Of a stretch of 64,000 bases of DNA, positions 16,816 to 25,986 are shown in pieces. This DNA is from Anaerosoma tenue. GTDB lineage: Bacteria > Actinomycetota > Coriobacteriia > Anaerosomatales > Anaerosomataceae. The translations under genes were made by a program, and so were the position numbers. Every line of letters begins with the position of its first letter. The first letter of the stretch is position 1. The notes below the pieces were generated by a model that saw nothing but the letters and a program-made list of their open reading frames with translations, was not told where the DNA came from and searched no databases. The stretch is taken from the NCBI RefSeq assembly GCF_023161965.1, contig NZ_JALNTY010000002.1, forward strand, positions 492,905-556,904. Reading direction: 5' to 3'.

Positions 16816-16841
16816 TGATATTATGATGAACTGCAATTCAT
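16816..16841 (+). promoter_or_regulatory. extended -10 promoter and inverted repeat before the TetR/ABC pair
   Basis: An extended -10 (TGaTATTAT, 16816-16824) is followed at once by an inverted repeat ATGAA-N6-TTCAT (16826-16841). A repeat at the expected start point is a natural autorepression site for the TetR protein encoded next. No good -35 is visible. Confidence 0.45.
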
Positions 16842-16902
16842 GTTATGGCGACCGCCGGACTTCACGTCGGCGGATGGAATACGATCGGATGACGTAGTCG
16901 TG

Positions 16903-17448
16903 ATGCAATCACTGCGTGCGGACGCACGACGCAACCGCGCAAGGATCCTGGAGACCGCCCGGGCACAGATCATCGCGCACGGGCCGGATGTTGGGATGAG
17001 CGAGATCGCGAGTGCAGCGGGCCTCGCCGTGGGGACGTTGTACCGCCACTATCCCACGAAGACCGACCTCGTGGCTGCCGTGATCACCGAACAGGTCGAG
17101 CGCCTGGCCGAAGCCGCTGAAGCAGCCTGGGTCCGGGTGGAGACCGGTTCCACCGCGAGCGATGAGCTACTCGTGTTTCTGCGCGGAGTGATCGGGGCTG
17201 CCGCCGATAACGGTGCGCTCAGGGTGGCCGCCCAAACACTCGGCACCGAATTCGCATGTCCCCCCGCTACAGCACGTGGTACGGCTGCTCTGCGGAAGAT
17301 CATCGCCGCCGGCCAGGACTCAGGGAACATCCGCCGGGACCTGACCGTGACCGACCTCTACCTCCTTGTGGCTACTGGACCGCTTGACCATCCTGAACAG
17401 ACCCGCGAGCGCTGGCTTGAGCTCGTCAGTCCCGGCTTGCTGCCGTAG
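16903..17448 (+). CDS. TetR family transcriptional regulator
   Basis: 181 residues from ATG 16903 (MQSLRADARRNRARIL). The N-terminal helix-turn-helix is clear: RILETARAQIIAHGPDVGMSEIASAAGLAVGTLYRHYPTKTDLVAAV. The C-terminal ligand domain is about 110 residues. In-frame sequence reaches back to an ATG at 16840, close to the predicted transcription start, so a near-leaderless longer form with 21 extra residues is possible. No strong ribosome site precedes either start. It lies 27 nt before the big ABC exporter gene and presumably controls it. Confidence 0.9.
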   Translation: MQSLRADARRNRARILETARAQIIAHGPDVGMSEIASAAGLAVGTLYRHYPTKTDLVAAVITEQVERLAEAAEAAWVRVETGSTASDELLVFLRGVIGAAADNGALRVAAQTLGTEFACPPATARGTAALRKIIAAGQDSGNIRRDLTVTDLYLLVATGPLDHPEQTRERWLELVSPGLLP

Positions 17449-17475
17449 CGCCCCGCTCTTACCGAGAGGCCCCCG

Positions 17476-20400
17476 ATGCTTCAGCTCCACAACATCTCCA
17501 AGTCCTACACCACGGGCGACTTCACGCAGGTCGCGCTGGGTGGTGTGTCCATCGCGTTCCGGGACAGCGAGTTCGTGGCCGTCCTCGGTCCTTCGGGCTC
17601 CGGGAAGACCACGCTCCTCAACATCGTCGGAGGCCTGGACCAGTATGACTCCGGCAACCTGGTCATCGACGGCGTCGCGACCGAGGACTACAAGGACCGC
17701 GACTGGGACACGTACCGCAACAACCGCATCGGCTTCGTCTTCCAGAGCTACAACCTGATCCCCCATCAGACCGTGCTCTCCAACGTGGAGCTTGCCCTCA
17801 CGCTCTCAGGCGTCTCTCGGCTGGAGCGACGGCGTCGCGCGATCGATGCGCTTGAGCAGGTGGGCCTCAAAGACCACGTCCACAAGAAGCCCAACCAGCT
17901 TTCCGGCGGACAGATGCAGCGGGTGGCCATCGCCCGCGCGCTCATCAACGACCCCGAGATCCTGTTGGCCGACGAACCTACCGGCGCGCTTGACACCCAC
18001 ACAAGCGCACAGGTGATGGCCCTCCTCACCGAGATCGCCAACGACCGCCTCGTCATCATGGTGACCCACAACCCGGAGCTTGCCGAGACGTACGCGACTC
18101 GCACCGTCAACCTCCTCGACGGCCAACTCGCCGACGACAGCGATCCCTACTGGCCGCAAGAAGACGCGACCCGGTTGAGCCAGAAGAGCACCAGGAAGAC
18201 CTCGATGTCGTTCCTGACCGCCATCGCGCTCTCATTCAACAACCTCATGACCAAGAAGGGCCGGACGCTGATGACTGCCTTCGCGGGCAGCATCGGGATC
18301 ATCGGCATCGCTGCCATCCTGGCTCTGGCGAACGGTGTGAACGAGTACATCGCGAGTGTCGAGGAGGACGCGCTCTCCTTGTACCCGCTGACGATCCAGA
18401 GCCAGGGTATGGACTTCACCTCTCTGTTCGCGGCATCAGGCGACATGGCCGAGGGGATGGATGAGGGCGGCGGCACGGGTGCCGTGGCGGACGGCAGCGA
18501 CGTGCGGGAGCTGCGGATGATGACGCGGATGTTCGAGTCCGTGGGCTCCAACGACCTGGCGGCGCTCAAGGTGTATCTGGACGGGAACGGCGGGGGCATC
18601 AACGACCACGTCAACCTGATCCATTACTCGTACAACGTGACGCCGCAGATCTTCAGCCCGGACACCTCAGGCGGCGTTCGCCAGGTCAACCCGGACACCA
18701 CCTTCTCCGCTCTCGGCTTCGGCGCGTCGTCGAACTCCCTGATGGCCTCCAGCATGAACACCAACGTGTTCGGGGAACTGGTGGATGACATCGCGATGAT
18801 CGAGGACCAGTACGACGTGATGGCCGGACGCTGGCCGGCGGCGCATAACGAGACGGTGGTCGTACTGACACCCAACGGCGGGGTCAGCGACTTCATGGCC
18901 TACGCGATGGGGCTTCGCGACGCTGCCGAGCTGGACGCCATGGTGGAGCAGATGATCAACGACGAGGAGATCGTCACGCCGGGCGACACCCAGTCCTACA
19001 CGTACGACCAGCTCATGGGCGTCTCGTTCAAGCTCGTGAATGCGACGGACTACTACGCCTACGACGAGCAGTACGACGTCTGGACCGACAAACGGACGGA
19101 CACCGAGTACCTCAAGCGGCTGGTCGAGGACGGCGAGGACATCCGTGTCGTGGGTGTCATCCAGGCCAAGGACGGGGCGACCGCGACCGCGCTGCAGCCC
19201 GGGATCTACTACACGTCGGCGTTGACCGCCCATCTTGTGTCGGAGGCGGCCGGGACCGAGATCGTGCGCATGCAACTGGACGAGCCAGCCACGAACGTGT
19301 TCTCGGGCCGGACCTTCCTGGACGAGGAGGAGAACCCGGACAGGGACGGTTTCGACCTGGCATCGCTGGTGACCGTGGATGAGGGCGCGATGGCCTCGAT
19401 GTTCAGCTTCGACGCGTCGCAACTGGCGTTCGACGCTTCTGCGCTGGACATCTCGATGGAGGACTTCAGCCTGGATCCGTCGGCCATGCCCGCGCTGGAT
19501 ACGACAGACCTGCTTGCGGGGCTTGACCTCGATGACGCGCTCGCCGGACTCGACCTGACCGAGGGGCTGGGCGAGATCGACCTGGAGGCGGCACTCGCCG
19601 ACATAGACTTCGCGGCACTCATCGACGGCATCGACTTCGGGGTGGACGCGGAGCAGGCCGCTGACGTGGCTAACCGGATGGTGCAGGGCTACCTGGAGTT
19701 CTGCACCGCGGAGGGTCTGGATCCGGTGGACACGCAAGCCAACTTCCCGCTCTTCCTCGAGTCCACCGACGGCGAGGCCATCCTGGCAGAGGCCGAGGCG
19801 CTCTTCAGTGGGGCGGAGACCGGCCTGAGCGAGTTGCAGAGCCGGCTGCTCGCGGCGCTGACCGAGAGTCTCGGCGATGCTGTTCAATCGCAGATCGATT
19901 CGGTCTCAGCGGCGATAGGGGAGCAGCTCCAGGCGAGCATGGCCGCTTACATGCAGCAGGTGCTCTCCATGGTCGCGGAGCAGGTCACCACTGAGCTTGG
20001 CACTGCTCTGCAGGAGCAGATCGGCGCCGCTCTGGAGTCGTCGATGAGCCAGCTCACGAACGACATGTCGGGCCTCATGGGCATGGACGCAGACGCCTTC
20101 AGTGAGATCTTCCAGTTCAATATGGACGAGGAAGAGCTGACGCAGTTGATGCTGTCGATGATGGTGACCGAGCAGAGCTCGTACGACGGCAATCTGGCCA
20201 AGCTGGGCTACGCCGACTTCGCGAAACCGTCCAGCATCGACATCTACCCGCTCGACTTCGAGAGCAAGGGCCGGGTCATCGAGATCCTGGACGGCTACAA
20301 CGAACAGATGGAGTCCGAGGGCGCCGACGACAAAGTGATCACCTACACCGATATCGTGGGCACCCTGATGTCCTCGGTGACCGATATCGTGAATGTGGTG

Positions 20401-20799
20401 AGCTACGTGCTGGTGGCCTTCGTAGCGATCTCCCTGGTGGTGTCGTCGATCATGATCGGTGTCATCACCTACATCTCCGTGCTGGAACGCATCAAGGAGA
20501 TCGGCATCCTGCGCTCCATCGGCGCGTCGAAGCGCGACATCCGGCGGGTGTTCAACGCCGAGACGCTGATCGTCGGGTTCGTGGCAGGACTACTGGGCAT
20601 CGGTGTGACGCGCCTGCTCATCATCCCCGCCAACGCTGTCATCAACGCCAGCTTCGATATCGAGAACGTCGCCATACTGCCCGGCATCGCCGCTGCCGCC
20701 CTCGTGGTCATCAGCATGGGTTTGACGTTCCTGGCCGGACTGATCCCGTCGTCGGCCGCGTCACACAAGGACCCGGTGGAGGCGCTCAGGAGCGAGTAG
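17476..20799 (+). CDS. ABC transporter ATPase-permease fusion (MacB/FtsX type) with large ectodomain
   Basis: 1107 residues. Residues 1-225 form a MacB/LolD-type ATPase: Walker A GPSGSGKT (38-45), signature LSGGQMQRV, Walker [13 protein letters not shown], and switch H in VTHNPE. A first membrane helix follows (about 255-280, [19 protein letters not shown]), then an ectodomain of about 690 residues. Three C-terminal helices make the FtsX domain ([49 protein letters not shown]). The ectodomain has an acidic Leu-Asp-rich stretch (about 635-740), with repeated LDLxxALAGLDL-like units and predicted coiled-coil helices after it. Such fusions act in export or mechanotransmission of peptides, antibiotics or envelope substrates. 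Likely cotranscribed with the TetR gene. Confidence 0.92.
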   Translation: MLQLHNISKSYTTGDFTQVALGGVSIAFRDSEFVAVLGPSGSGKTTLLNIVGGLDQYDSGNLVIDGVATEDYKDRDWDTYRNNRIGFVFQSYNLIPHQTVLSNVELALTLSGVSRLERRRRAIDALEQVGLKDHVHKKPNQLSGGQMQRVAIARALINDPEILLADEPTGALDTHTSAQVMALLTEIANDRLVIMVTHNPELAETYATRTVNLLDGQLADDSDPYWPQEDATRLSQKSTRKTSMSFLTAIALSFNNLMTKKGRTLMTAFAGSIGIIGIAAILALANGVNEYIASVEEDALSLYPLTIQSQGMDFTSLFAASGDMAEGMDEGGGTGAVADGSDVRELRMMTRMFESVGSNDLAALKVYLDGNGGGINDHVNLIHYSYNVTPQIFSPDTSGGVRQVNPDTTFSALGFGASSNSLMASSMNTNVFGELVDDIAMIEDQYDVMAGRWPAAHNETVVVLTPNGGVSDFMAYAMGLRDAAELDAMVEQMINDEEIVTPGDTQSYTYDQLMGVSFKLVNATDYYAYDEQYDVWTDKRTDTEYLKRLVEDGEDIRVVGVIQAKDGATATALQPGIYYTSALTAHLVSEAAGTEIVRMQLDEPATNVFSGRTFLDEEENPDRDGFDLASLVTVDEGAMASMFSFDASQLAFDASALDISMEDFSLDPSAMPALDTTDLLAGLDLDDALAGLDLTEGLGEIDLEAALADIDFAALIDGIDFGVDAEQAADVANRMVQGYLEFCTAEGLDPVDTQANFPLFLESTDGEAILAEAEALFSGAETGLSELQSRLLAALTESLGDAVQSQIDSVSAAIGEQLQASMAAYMQQVLSMVAEQVTTELGTALQEQIGAALESSMSQLTNDMSGLMGMDADAFSEIFQFNMDEEELTQLMLSMMVTEQSSYDGNLAKLGYADFAKPSSIDIYPLDFESKGRVIEILDGYNEQMESEGADDKVITYTDIVGTLMSSVTDIVNVVSYVLVAFVAISLVVSSIMIGVITYISVLERIKEIGILRSIGASKRDIRRVFNAETLIVGFVAGLLGIGVTRLLIIPANAVINASFDIENVAILPGIAAAALVVISMGLTFLAGLIPSSAASHKDPVEALRSE

Positions 20800-20801
20800 G
20801 G

Positions 20802-20820
20802 GCGGCATGGTCCGTGCCGC
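20802..20820. terminator. short hairpin between convergent genes
   Basis: GCGGCA (20802-20807) and TGCCGC (20815-20820) form a 6-bp stem with a 7-nt loop in the 28-nt gap between the rightward ABC gene and the leftward membrane protein. It could serve both directions. Weak, with no T-run. Confidence 0.4.
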
Positions 20821-20827
20821 ACGCGTC

Positions 20828-21799
20828 CTATGACACGACCTCGCTTGGCTCGGACGTTGACCGGCGCCTCCACATCATTGCCGCACCCACGAACATGGCG
20901 GCCAGCCCTGCGAGCGCCAGGTATCCGATCCAGGTGCTCAGTGGCTCGAAGAGCGCTCCAGCGAAGTGTGCAACGCTCTCGTCGGAGGCCGAGAACGTCG
21001 AGCGCATGAGGCTCTCGATCCGCTCGGTCTCTCGAGCGGTGACAGCCCCGGCGATCACCCCGCCGATGGCGAGCGAGACCCCCGCGCCGAAGAGCGCATG
21101 CCGTGCCTGAGGTGCTGCCGTGAAAGCGAGGAGCAGCGCGACTGCCGTCGCCCAGGGCAAGTACGGGCGGGCGCGCCCGAGGAGCCTGAGCAACTCGAGT
21201 CTGTCCGCTATGAGTTCTGCGTTGAAGACGACGACCTGCATCTGCCGGATATCGTCAGGGACGAGACTCGTGATGAGACGTCGAATGAGAGGGCTCTCGG
21301 CCTGTTCGATGAGCAGATCGATATACGGGCCCAGTGCGACGCGTATCTCTGCACCGTCGGTCACCGACTCATCGGTGGTTGCGTGCACTGCCCCGACCAA
21401 CCCGATGTGCCATCGACGCATCTCGCCGAGCCACAAGTCGCCGAAGGTGTCGGTTCTCACGGCGGCTTCGATCTTCTGACGGACGAGCGAGTCAAGATCC
21501 GCAGCGAGCTGGTCGATCACCGGGATATCGAAGTCCGGAGCGACCAGGTCCGTGATCTGACGTATGTCGATGACGTCCATGACGGCGTCGGAGATGGTGG
21601 TGGAGGCTTGCATCCGCGCGCCGTCATCGTCCACGATCGGCTCGATGGCTCTCATGAATGTCGGTGTGTCGAGCAGCACCGTGTCAGCCCAGTACGCAAG
21701 GATGGATCCGTAGGCGCAGACCGCTGCCACGCCGACCAGCAGCACGACCAGCGCTCGTCTCACCGTGACAATGATCGCGAGGCTTCGTGAGTGCTCCAA
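20828..21799 (-). CDS. hypothetical membrane protein with four helices
   Basis: 323 residues if translation starts at TTG 21799, which has AAGGAG 6 nt upstream; an in-frame GTG at 21874 has no such site. There is an N-terminal helix (VRRALVVLLVGVAAVCAYGSILAY), an external domain of about 170 residues (VLLDTPTFMRAIEPIVDDDGARMQ; many Asp, Ile, Val) and three C-terminal helices (WATAVALLLAF, FGAGVSLAIGGVIAGAV, YLALAGLAAMFVGAAMMW), ending in an Arg-rich tail. The pattern resembles membrane proteins of unknown function found in Streptomyces and relatives. No catalytic motif seen. Confidence 0.8.
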   Translation of the reverse strand: MEHSRSLAIIVTVRRALVVLLVGVAAVCAYGSILAYWADTVLLDTPTFMRAIEPIVDDDGARMQASTTISDAVMDVIDIRQITDLVAPDFDIPVIDQLAADLDSLVRQKIEAAVRTDTFGDLWLGEMRRWHIGLVGAVHATTDESVTDGAEIRVALGPYIDLLIEQAESPLIRRLITSLVPDDIRQMQVVVFNAELIADRLELLRLLGRARPYLPWATAVALLLAFTAAPQARHALFGAGVSLAIGGVIAGAVTARETERIESLMRSTFSASDESVAHFAGALFEPLSTWIGYLALAGLAAMFVGAAMMWRRRSTSEPSEVVS

Positions 21800-21941
21800 G
21801 TGCGGCTCCTTGGGCGAGTAGACGACGAGGTGGCCACATCCACGGCGCACATGGTGTATACCCCCGCCACTCACCTACCTCTTTGCGTTGGGTAATAGAC
21901 TGGACATACGTTGTGATGCTGGACAACAGCCAGGGGGAGAT

Positions 21942-23222
21942 GTGTCACACATCACCACAAAGTCCGGTTACACGGAGTTCGTCGACCGGTTGAACCGCTT
22001 TCCCCAGGGCGCGCCTCCGTCGGAGACCCTCTACAAGATCCTCGAGGTGCTGGTGAGCGAGCGCGAAGCCCAGGTGCTCGCACAGCTCCCCATCAGGCCT
22101 TTCACGGCGCCACAAGCCGCTCGCCTCCTCAGGATGAGCGTGGCCGAAACCCGCGACGTCCTGGACGGACTTGCCGATCGCGCCGTTCTCGTCGATACGG
22201 AACGTGACGGTGAGACGACCTACACACTGCCTCCGCCGATGGCGGGGTTCTTCGAGTTCTCGATGATGCGCATGCGCGGCGACGTCGACCAGAAGCTGCT
22301 CGGCGAGCTGTTCTACCAGTACATGAACATCGAAGAGGAGTTCATCAAGAACCTGTTCGTGAGGGGCGAGACACAGATCGGCCGGGTGTTCGTGCACGAA
22401 CCGGTGCTGTCCAGAGAGAATGCGCTTCACGTGCTCGACTACGAACGCGCCACCGAGGTGGTCACGTCTGCGACGCACCGGGGGATCGGCGTGTGCTACT
22501 GCCGGCACAAGATGATGCACGTTGGTCGCAACTGCGATGCCCCCATGGAGATATGCATGACCTTCAACGGCGCGGCCTCGTCGCTGATCCGGCACGGCTA
22601 CGCACGCGAGGTGGACGTCGCCGAGGGGCTCGATCTGCTGCAACAGGCCTACGAGCAGAACCTGGTGCAGTTCGGCGAGAACGTGCGCGAGAGGGTCAAC
22701 TTCATCTGCAACTGCTGCGCGTGTTGCTGCGAGGCGATGATCGCGGCGCGCGACTTCGGCATGCTCAACCCCGTGCACACGTCGAACTTCATGCCTACGG
22801 TCGATGAGACTGCGTGCAGCGGGTGTGGGCGGTGTGTGGACGTCTGTCCCGTAGGGGCGATCGGCCTCGTCTCTGCGAATGACCCTCACGATTCGAGATC
22901 CCGGATCGCGCGGGTCGATGAGGAGATCTGTCTCGGGTGTGGGGTGTGCGTGCGAACCTGCTCGCGAACCGCGCTCAGTCTGCGCTCTCGTCCGGCGCGT
23001 GTCATCACACCGCTCAACTCGACGCATCGCGTGATCGTGATGGCTATCGAGCGCGGGAATCTCCAGGACCTGGTCTTCGACAAGCGGGTACTGTGGAATC
23101 ACCGAGCGCTTGCGGCCCTGCTCGGTGTGGTGCTGAGGCTGCCGCCGGCGAAGCAGGTGCTTGCCAGCAGGCAGATGAAGTCGCGATACCTGGAGTACCT
23201 GATCGCCAGATTCGCGCCGTAG
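21942..23222 (+). CDS. 4Fe-4S dicluster protein with N-terminal winged-helix-like domain
   Basis: 426 residues from GTG 21942, preceded by AGGGGG 4 nt away. Residues about 20-100 look like a winged helix (LYKILEVLVSEREAQVLAQLP...TAPQAARLLRMSVAETRDVLDGLADRAVLVDT). Next comes a Cys-rich middle region (CYCRHKMMH, then C..C; later CNCCACCCE), and two ferredoxin motifs near 285-345 (CSGCGRCVDVCP and CLGCGVCVRTCS). The product could be a cytoplasmic electron carrier or a redox-responsive regulator. Proteins of this architecture are frequent in anaerobes, but their partner reactions are not established. It is divergent from the membrane protein and 48 nt before the EamA gene. Confidence 0.85.
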   Translation: MSHITTKSGYTEFVDRLNRFPQGAPPSETLYKILEVLVSEREAQVLAQLPIRPFTAPQAARLLRMSVAETRDVLDGLADRAVLVDTERDGETTYTLPPPMAGFFEFSMMRMRGDVDQKLLGELFYQYMNIEEEFIKNLFVRGETQIGRVFVHEPVLSRENALHVLDYERATEVVTSATHRGIGVCYCRHKMMHVGRNCDAPMEICMTFNGAASSLIRHGYAREVDVAEGLDLLQQAYEQNLVQFGENVRERVNFICNCCACCCEAMIAARDFGMLNPVHTSNFMPTVDETACSGCGRCVDVCPVGAIGLVSANDPHDSRSRIARVDEEICLGCGVCVRTCSRTALSLRSRPARVITPLNSTHRVIVMAIERGNLQDLVFDKRVLWNHRALAALLGVVLRLPPAKQVLASRQMKSRYLEYLIARFAP

Positions 23223-23270
23223 CGTTCATGGGATGCGTGTAGGGTTCCAATCAGACCGCGGAGGTTCCAT

Positions 23271-24158
23271 GTGACACTGAAGACCGGTCTCTTGCTTGCG
23301 TTGATCACGCTCTCTGAGGCGACGATCGGTGTCTTCGTCAAGCTGACGGACGGGCTCATACCGATCCTGACCCTCAACTTCTACGCTCTGGCAGCAGCAG
23401 CGGCATTCTTGCTGGTCGCCTTCCCTCTCGCGGGAAACAGGAACGACCTGCCCCTCGACAACTTGAAAGACACGCTTGTCGTGGGCCTGCTGATAGCGTT
23501 GCAGATAAGCGTCTTCAACTACGCCATGACGCTGGCCCCGATCGCCAACGTCGTGATCTTCTGGAGCGTAGCTCCCTTCTTCACCTTCATCCTTTCGACC
23601 GTCTTCCTTGATGAGAAGCCAAGGTGGACCCACGCGGCCATCTTCGCCATCGCTCTGGCGGGCATCGTTGTCGCGAAGCCCCTTAGTGGCGGCCACATGA
23701 CGGGCAATCTGGTGGCTCTGGCGGACGGCGCCGTTTACGCAGCGCTGGTCACCTACATGCGACACGAGGGCAAGAACGATTCAGACAACGACATAGCCTG
23801 GTCGATGCTTGTAGCTGCGCTGGTGCTCTCTCCATCGATCTTCATATTCGGTCCGGGCGAGGTGGGGGCCATGATCCCGTATCCCGCACTGGGGATCGAT
23901 CTACCGGTTGTCCTCTGGGCCCTGTGTCTCGGAGTCGTATCCACCGGGTTCGCCTACTTCGGCATCTCTCTCGTGCTCAAGAAGATCCGCGCCAATACCT
24001 ACTCGTTGGTAGACGTCATCGTGTCCCCGGTGGTCGCCTCTCTTCTCGGCTATCTGGTCTTCGGAGAGGTGCCGGGCACGGGCATGGTCGTTGGAGGCGC
24101 GCTGCTCCTGGGATCCGGCTTCTGGCTCACCAGGGAGATGTCCGGGAACGCCGCCTGA
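23271..24158 (+). CDS. EamA/DMT family transporter
   Basis: 295 residues from GTG 23271, with GGAGG 6 nt upstream. It has ten hydrophobic helices in two EamA repeats, the first opening TGLLLALITLSEATIGVFVKL and the second near LVALADGAVYAALVTYM. A conserved helix-9 pattern (STGFAYFGISLVLKKIRANTYSLVDVIVSPVVASLLGYLVFGE) marks the family. It probably exports metabolites such as amino acids; the substrate cannot be told. Confidence 0.92.
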   Translation: MTLKTGLLLALITLSEATIGVFVKLTDGLIPILTLNFYALAAAAAFLLVAFPLAGNRNDLPLDNLKDTLVVGLLIALQISVFNYAMTLAPIANVVIFWSVAPFFTFILSTVFLDEKPRWTHAAIFAIALAGIVVAKPLSGGHMTGNLVALADGAVYAALVTYMRHEGKNDSDNDIAWSMLVAALVLSPSIFIFGPGEVGAMIPYPALGIDLPVVLWALCLGVVSTGFAYFGISLVLKKIRANTYSLVDVIVSPVVASLLGYLVFGEVPGTGMVVGGALLLGSGFWLTREMSGNAA

Positions 24159-24349
24159 GACTCGCGCCCTCGCTGGAGGGTGGGCGGAGGTCATCGGATT
24201 TGCCGGAGTGGATGTCCCGACGATCAGTGCACGCCCGGCACCGCTCGGCGTGAGTGGAGGGCGGCGGGGCCGGGTACGTAGTCTGTGTCTCGTGCCCGGC
24301 GGATGGCACAGGGTGCGGGCATCCTGATCACGAGGGAACGGGAGGCCCA

Positions 24350-24460
24350 ATGGCGATTCCGGCGAGATCAGAAGTGGTGGGCTCGCGTGTCTTGGGCGCT
24401 GAGATCGTGTCGGACAATGGGGCCACACATACGATCGATCTGCCGATCGTCGTCGGCTAG
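24350..24460 (+). CDS. possible 36-residue small protein or leader peptide before dedA
   Basis: ATG 24350 with GGGAGG 4 nt upstream opens a 36-codon frame (MAIPARSEVV...DLPIVVG) that stops 8 nt before the GTG of the DedA gene. The DedA gene lacks its own good ribosome site, so reading this frame may deliver ribosomes to it. No similarity recognised; the coding status rests on the ribosome site and spacing only. The 190 nt between the EamA gene and this ATG show nothing else. Confidence 0.35.
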   Translation: MAIPARSEVVGSRVLGAEIVSDNGATHTIDLPIVVG

Positions 24461-24468
24461 GCCGCGCC

Positions 24469-25092
24469 GTGCTCGACACGCTGTTCTCTCTCCTCGAAAG
24501 TCACGGCTATCCGATCGTGTTGGCGGTGGCGGCACTTGAGAACACGTTTCTCGTAGGGATGTTCGTTCCGGGGCAGGCGGTCATCCTTGCGGCCGGTCTC
24601 GCGTCGCGCTTCTCCGGCCTCGACCCGATCTACGTTGCAGGATCGGCGGCTGTCGGCGAGATCATAGGCAACGCGATCAGTATCGCCATCGGCAGGCGCG
24701 CCGGCCCCCGTCTGTTCGACCGCTGGGGTGGCTGGCTGGAGCGTCATGGCGCTGACGTTGAAGGGGCCCGTGAGTATGTCCGAGAACGCGGGGCGATCGC
24801 GCTGCTACTAGGCCGTCCTGCGTGGGGGATCAAGAACCTTGTCCCGGCGATCGTAGGAGCATCCGACATGTCGCCGTGGAAGGCGCTGCTGTACGTGCTC
24901 GTAGCTTCCGCGGTGTACTATCCGGCGCTCGTGGGCCTTGGCTGGCTTCTGGGGCTCGGTGTCAGACAGGCCGCAAGTCTGGCCACATGGGCCGGTGTGG
25001 CGGCGACCGCTCTCGTGCTGATCGGGGTCGGTGTCGCGGTGTGGCGCATGCGGAAGAAGATCCAGGGCTCCGATGGACATGATGGTCAGTGA
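24469..25092 (+). CDS. DedA family membrane protein (SNARE-associated/VTT domain)
   Basis: 207 residues from GTG 24469. Typical DedA signatures: an N-terminal LESHGYPIVLAVAALENTFLVGMFVPGQAVILAAG segment with the conserved E and PG, GEIIGNAISIAIGRRAG, and a later GRPAWGIKNLVPAIVGASDMSPWKALLY segment. These proteins have been linked to membrane lipid (undecaprenyl-phosphate or phospholipid) translocation and proton-dependent homeostasis. Ends with a Lys/Gln/Asp-rich tail. Confidence 0.9.
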   Translation: MLDTLFSLLESHGYPIVLAVAALENTFLVGMFVPGQAVILAAGLASRFSGLDPIYVAGSAAVGEIIGNAISIAIGRRAGPRLFDRWGGWLERHGADVEGAREYVRERGAIALLLGRPAWGIKNLVPAIVGASDMSPWKALLYVLVASAVYYPALVGLGWLLGLGVRQAASLATWAGVAATALVLIGVGVAVWRMRKKIQGSDGHDGQ

Positions 25093-25156
25093 CTCCCCGC
25101 CACTGCCCGCCTTGTGGCCCGAGGGCTACCCGGCCTGAGGACGTGATGCAGTCAGG

Positions 25157-25963
25157 ATGAGCATCGATCGGATCAGACGCAGACTCTACGAGGTTCTTGA
25201 GACCGCGATCGCGGTCGATCGGGTCAGCCGTGCCTTCGACATGGCCCTCACCGTGCTCATCCTTGCGAACGTGCTCGCAGTCGCACTTGGGACCGTTGAC
25301 TCGATCCAGCGGCAGTACGGTGGGGCCCTTGTCTCATTCGAGGTGTTCTCGGTAGTCGTGTTCACCATCGAGTATGTGCTACGTCTTTGGGTGGCCGTCG
25401 AGGACCCGCGCTATCGTCGTCCGGTCGCGGGCAGGTTACGCTACATGGTGTCGTGGCCGGCAGTCGTGGATCTCGTCGCGGTGCTGCCGTTCTACCTGCC
25501 TATCACCGGCATCGATCTACGCTTCGTGCGGCTGTTGCGCCTTCTGAGACTCCTGCGAGTCTTGAAGCTCGGGCGGTATTCGAACTCCATGCAGGCGCTC
25601 ATCGACGTGCTCAGCGCGAAGCGCTCAGAACTGTGGTCTTCTCTCACTGTCCTGGCCATCTTGCTGTTCTCGGCGGGAGGGCTCATGTACTACGTCGAGA
25701 ACCCCGGCCAGCCACAGGTGTACTCCAGCATCCCGCAGGCACTGTGGTTGTCGGTGCAGTCGTTCTCCGGCAACTCGGTAGCCACGCCCATCACCACGAT
25801 GGGGCGCATCATCTCTGCAGCCATCAGCGTGTTGAGCGCGGGTCTCTTCGCGTTGCCGGCGGCTATCCTTGCGTCAGGGTTCTCCGAACGCATCCAGCGG
25901 GAGATCGCCGAGGAGTACGCTGAAGCGGTCGATGATGACGAGCCCTCGGCCGATCGTGGCTGA
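25157..25963 (+). CDS. voltage-gated ion-channel-like protein without a K+ selectivity filter
   Basis: 268 residues with the six-helix plan of a Kv channel. S1 is near 28-45 and S2 near 58-80. The acidic S3 is DLVAVLPFY. S4 has Arg at every third position (R122, R125, R128, R131, R134, then K137). S5 is near 160-178. The pore helix SIPQALWLSV leads into SFSGNSVATPITTMGRI (residues 202-218), where Kv proteins have TVGYGD. That motif is absent and the loop is about two residues shorter. The S6 helix (AAISVLSAGLFALPAAILASGF) and an acidic tail follow. The fold is clear; the ion, or whether it conducts at all, is not. Confidence 0.88.
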   Translation: MSIDRIRRRLYEVLETAIAVDRVSRAFDMALTVLILANVLAVALGTVDSIQRQYGGALVSFEVFSVVVFTIEYVLRLWVAVEDPRYRRPVAGRLRYMVSWPAVVDLVAVLPFYLPITGIDLRFVRLLRLLRLLRVLKLGRYSNSMQALIDVLSAKRSELWSSLTVLAILLFSAGGLMYYVENPGQPQVYSSIPQALWLSVQSFSGNSVATPITTMGRIISAAISVLSAGLFALPAAILASGFSERIQREIAEEYAEAVDDDEPSADRG

Positions 25964-25986
25964 CGGGCGGCAGGGGGCTCCTCGGG

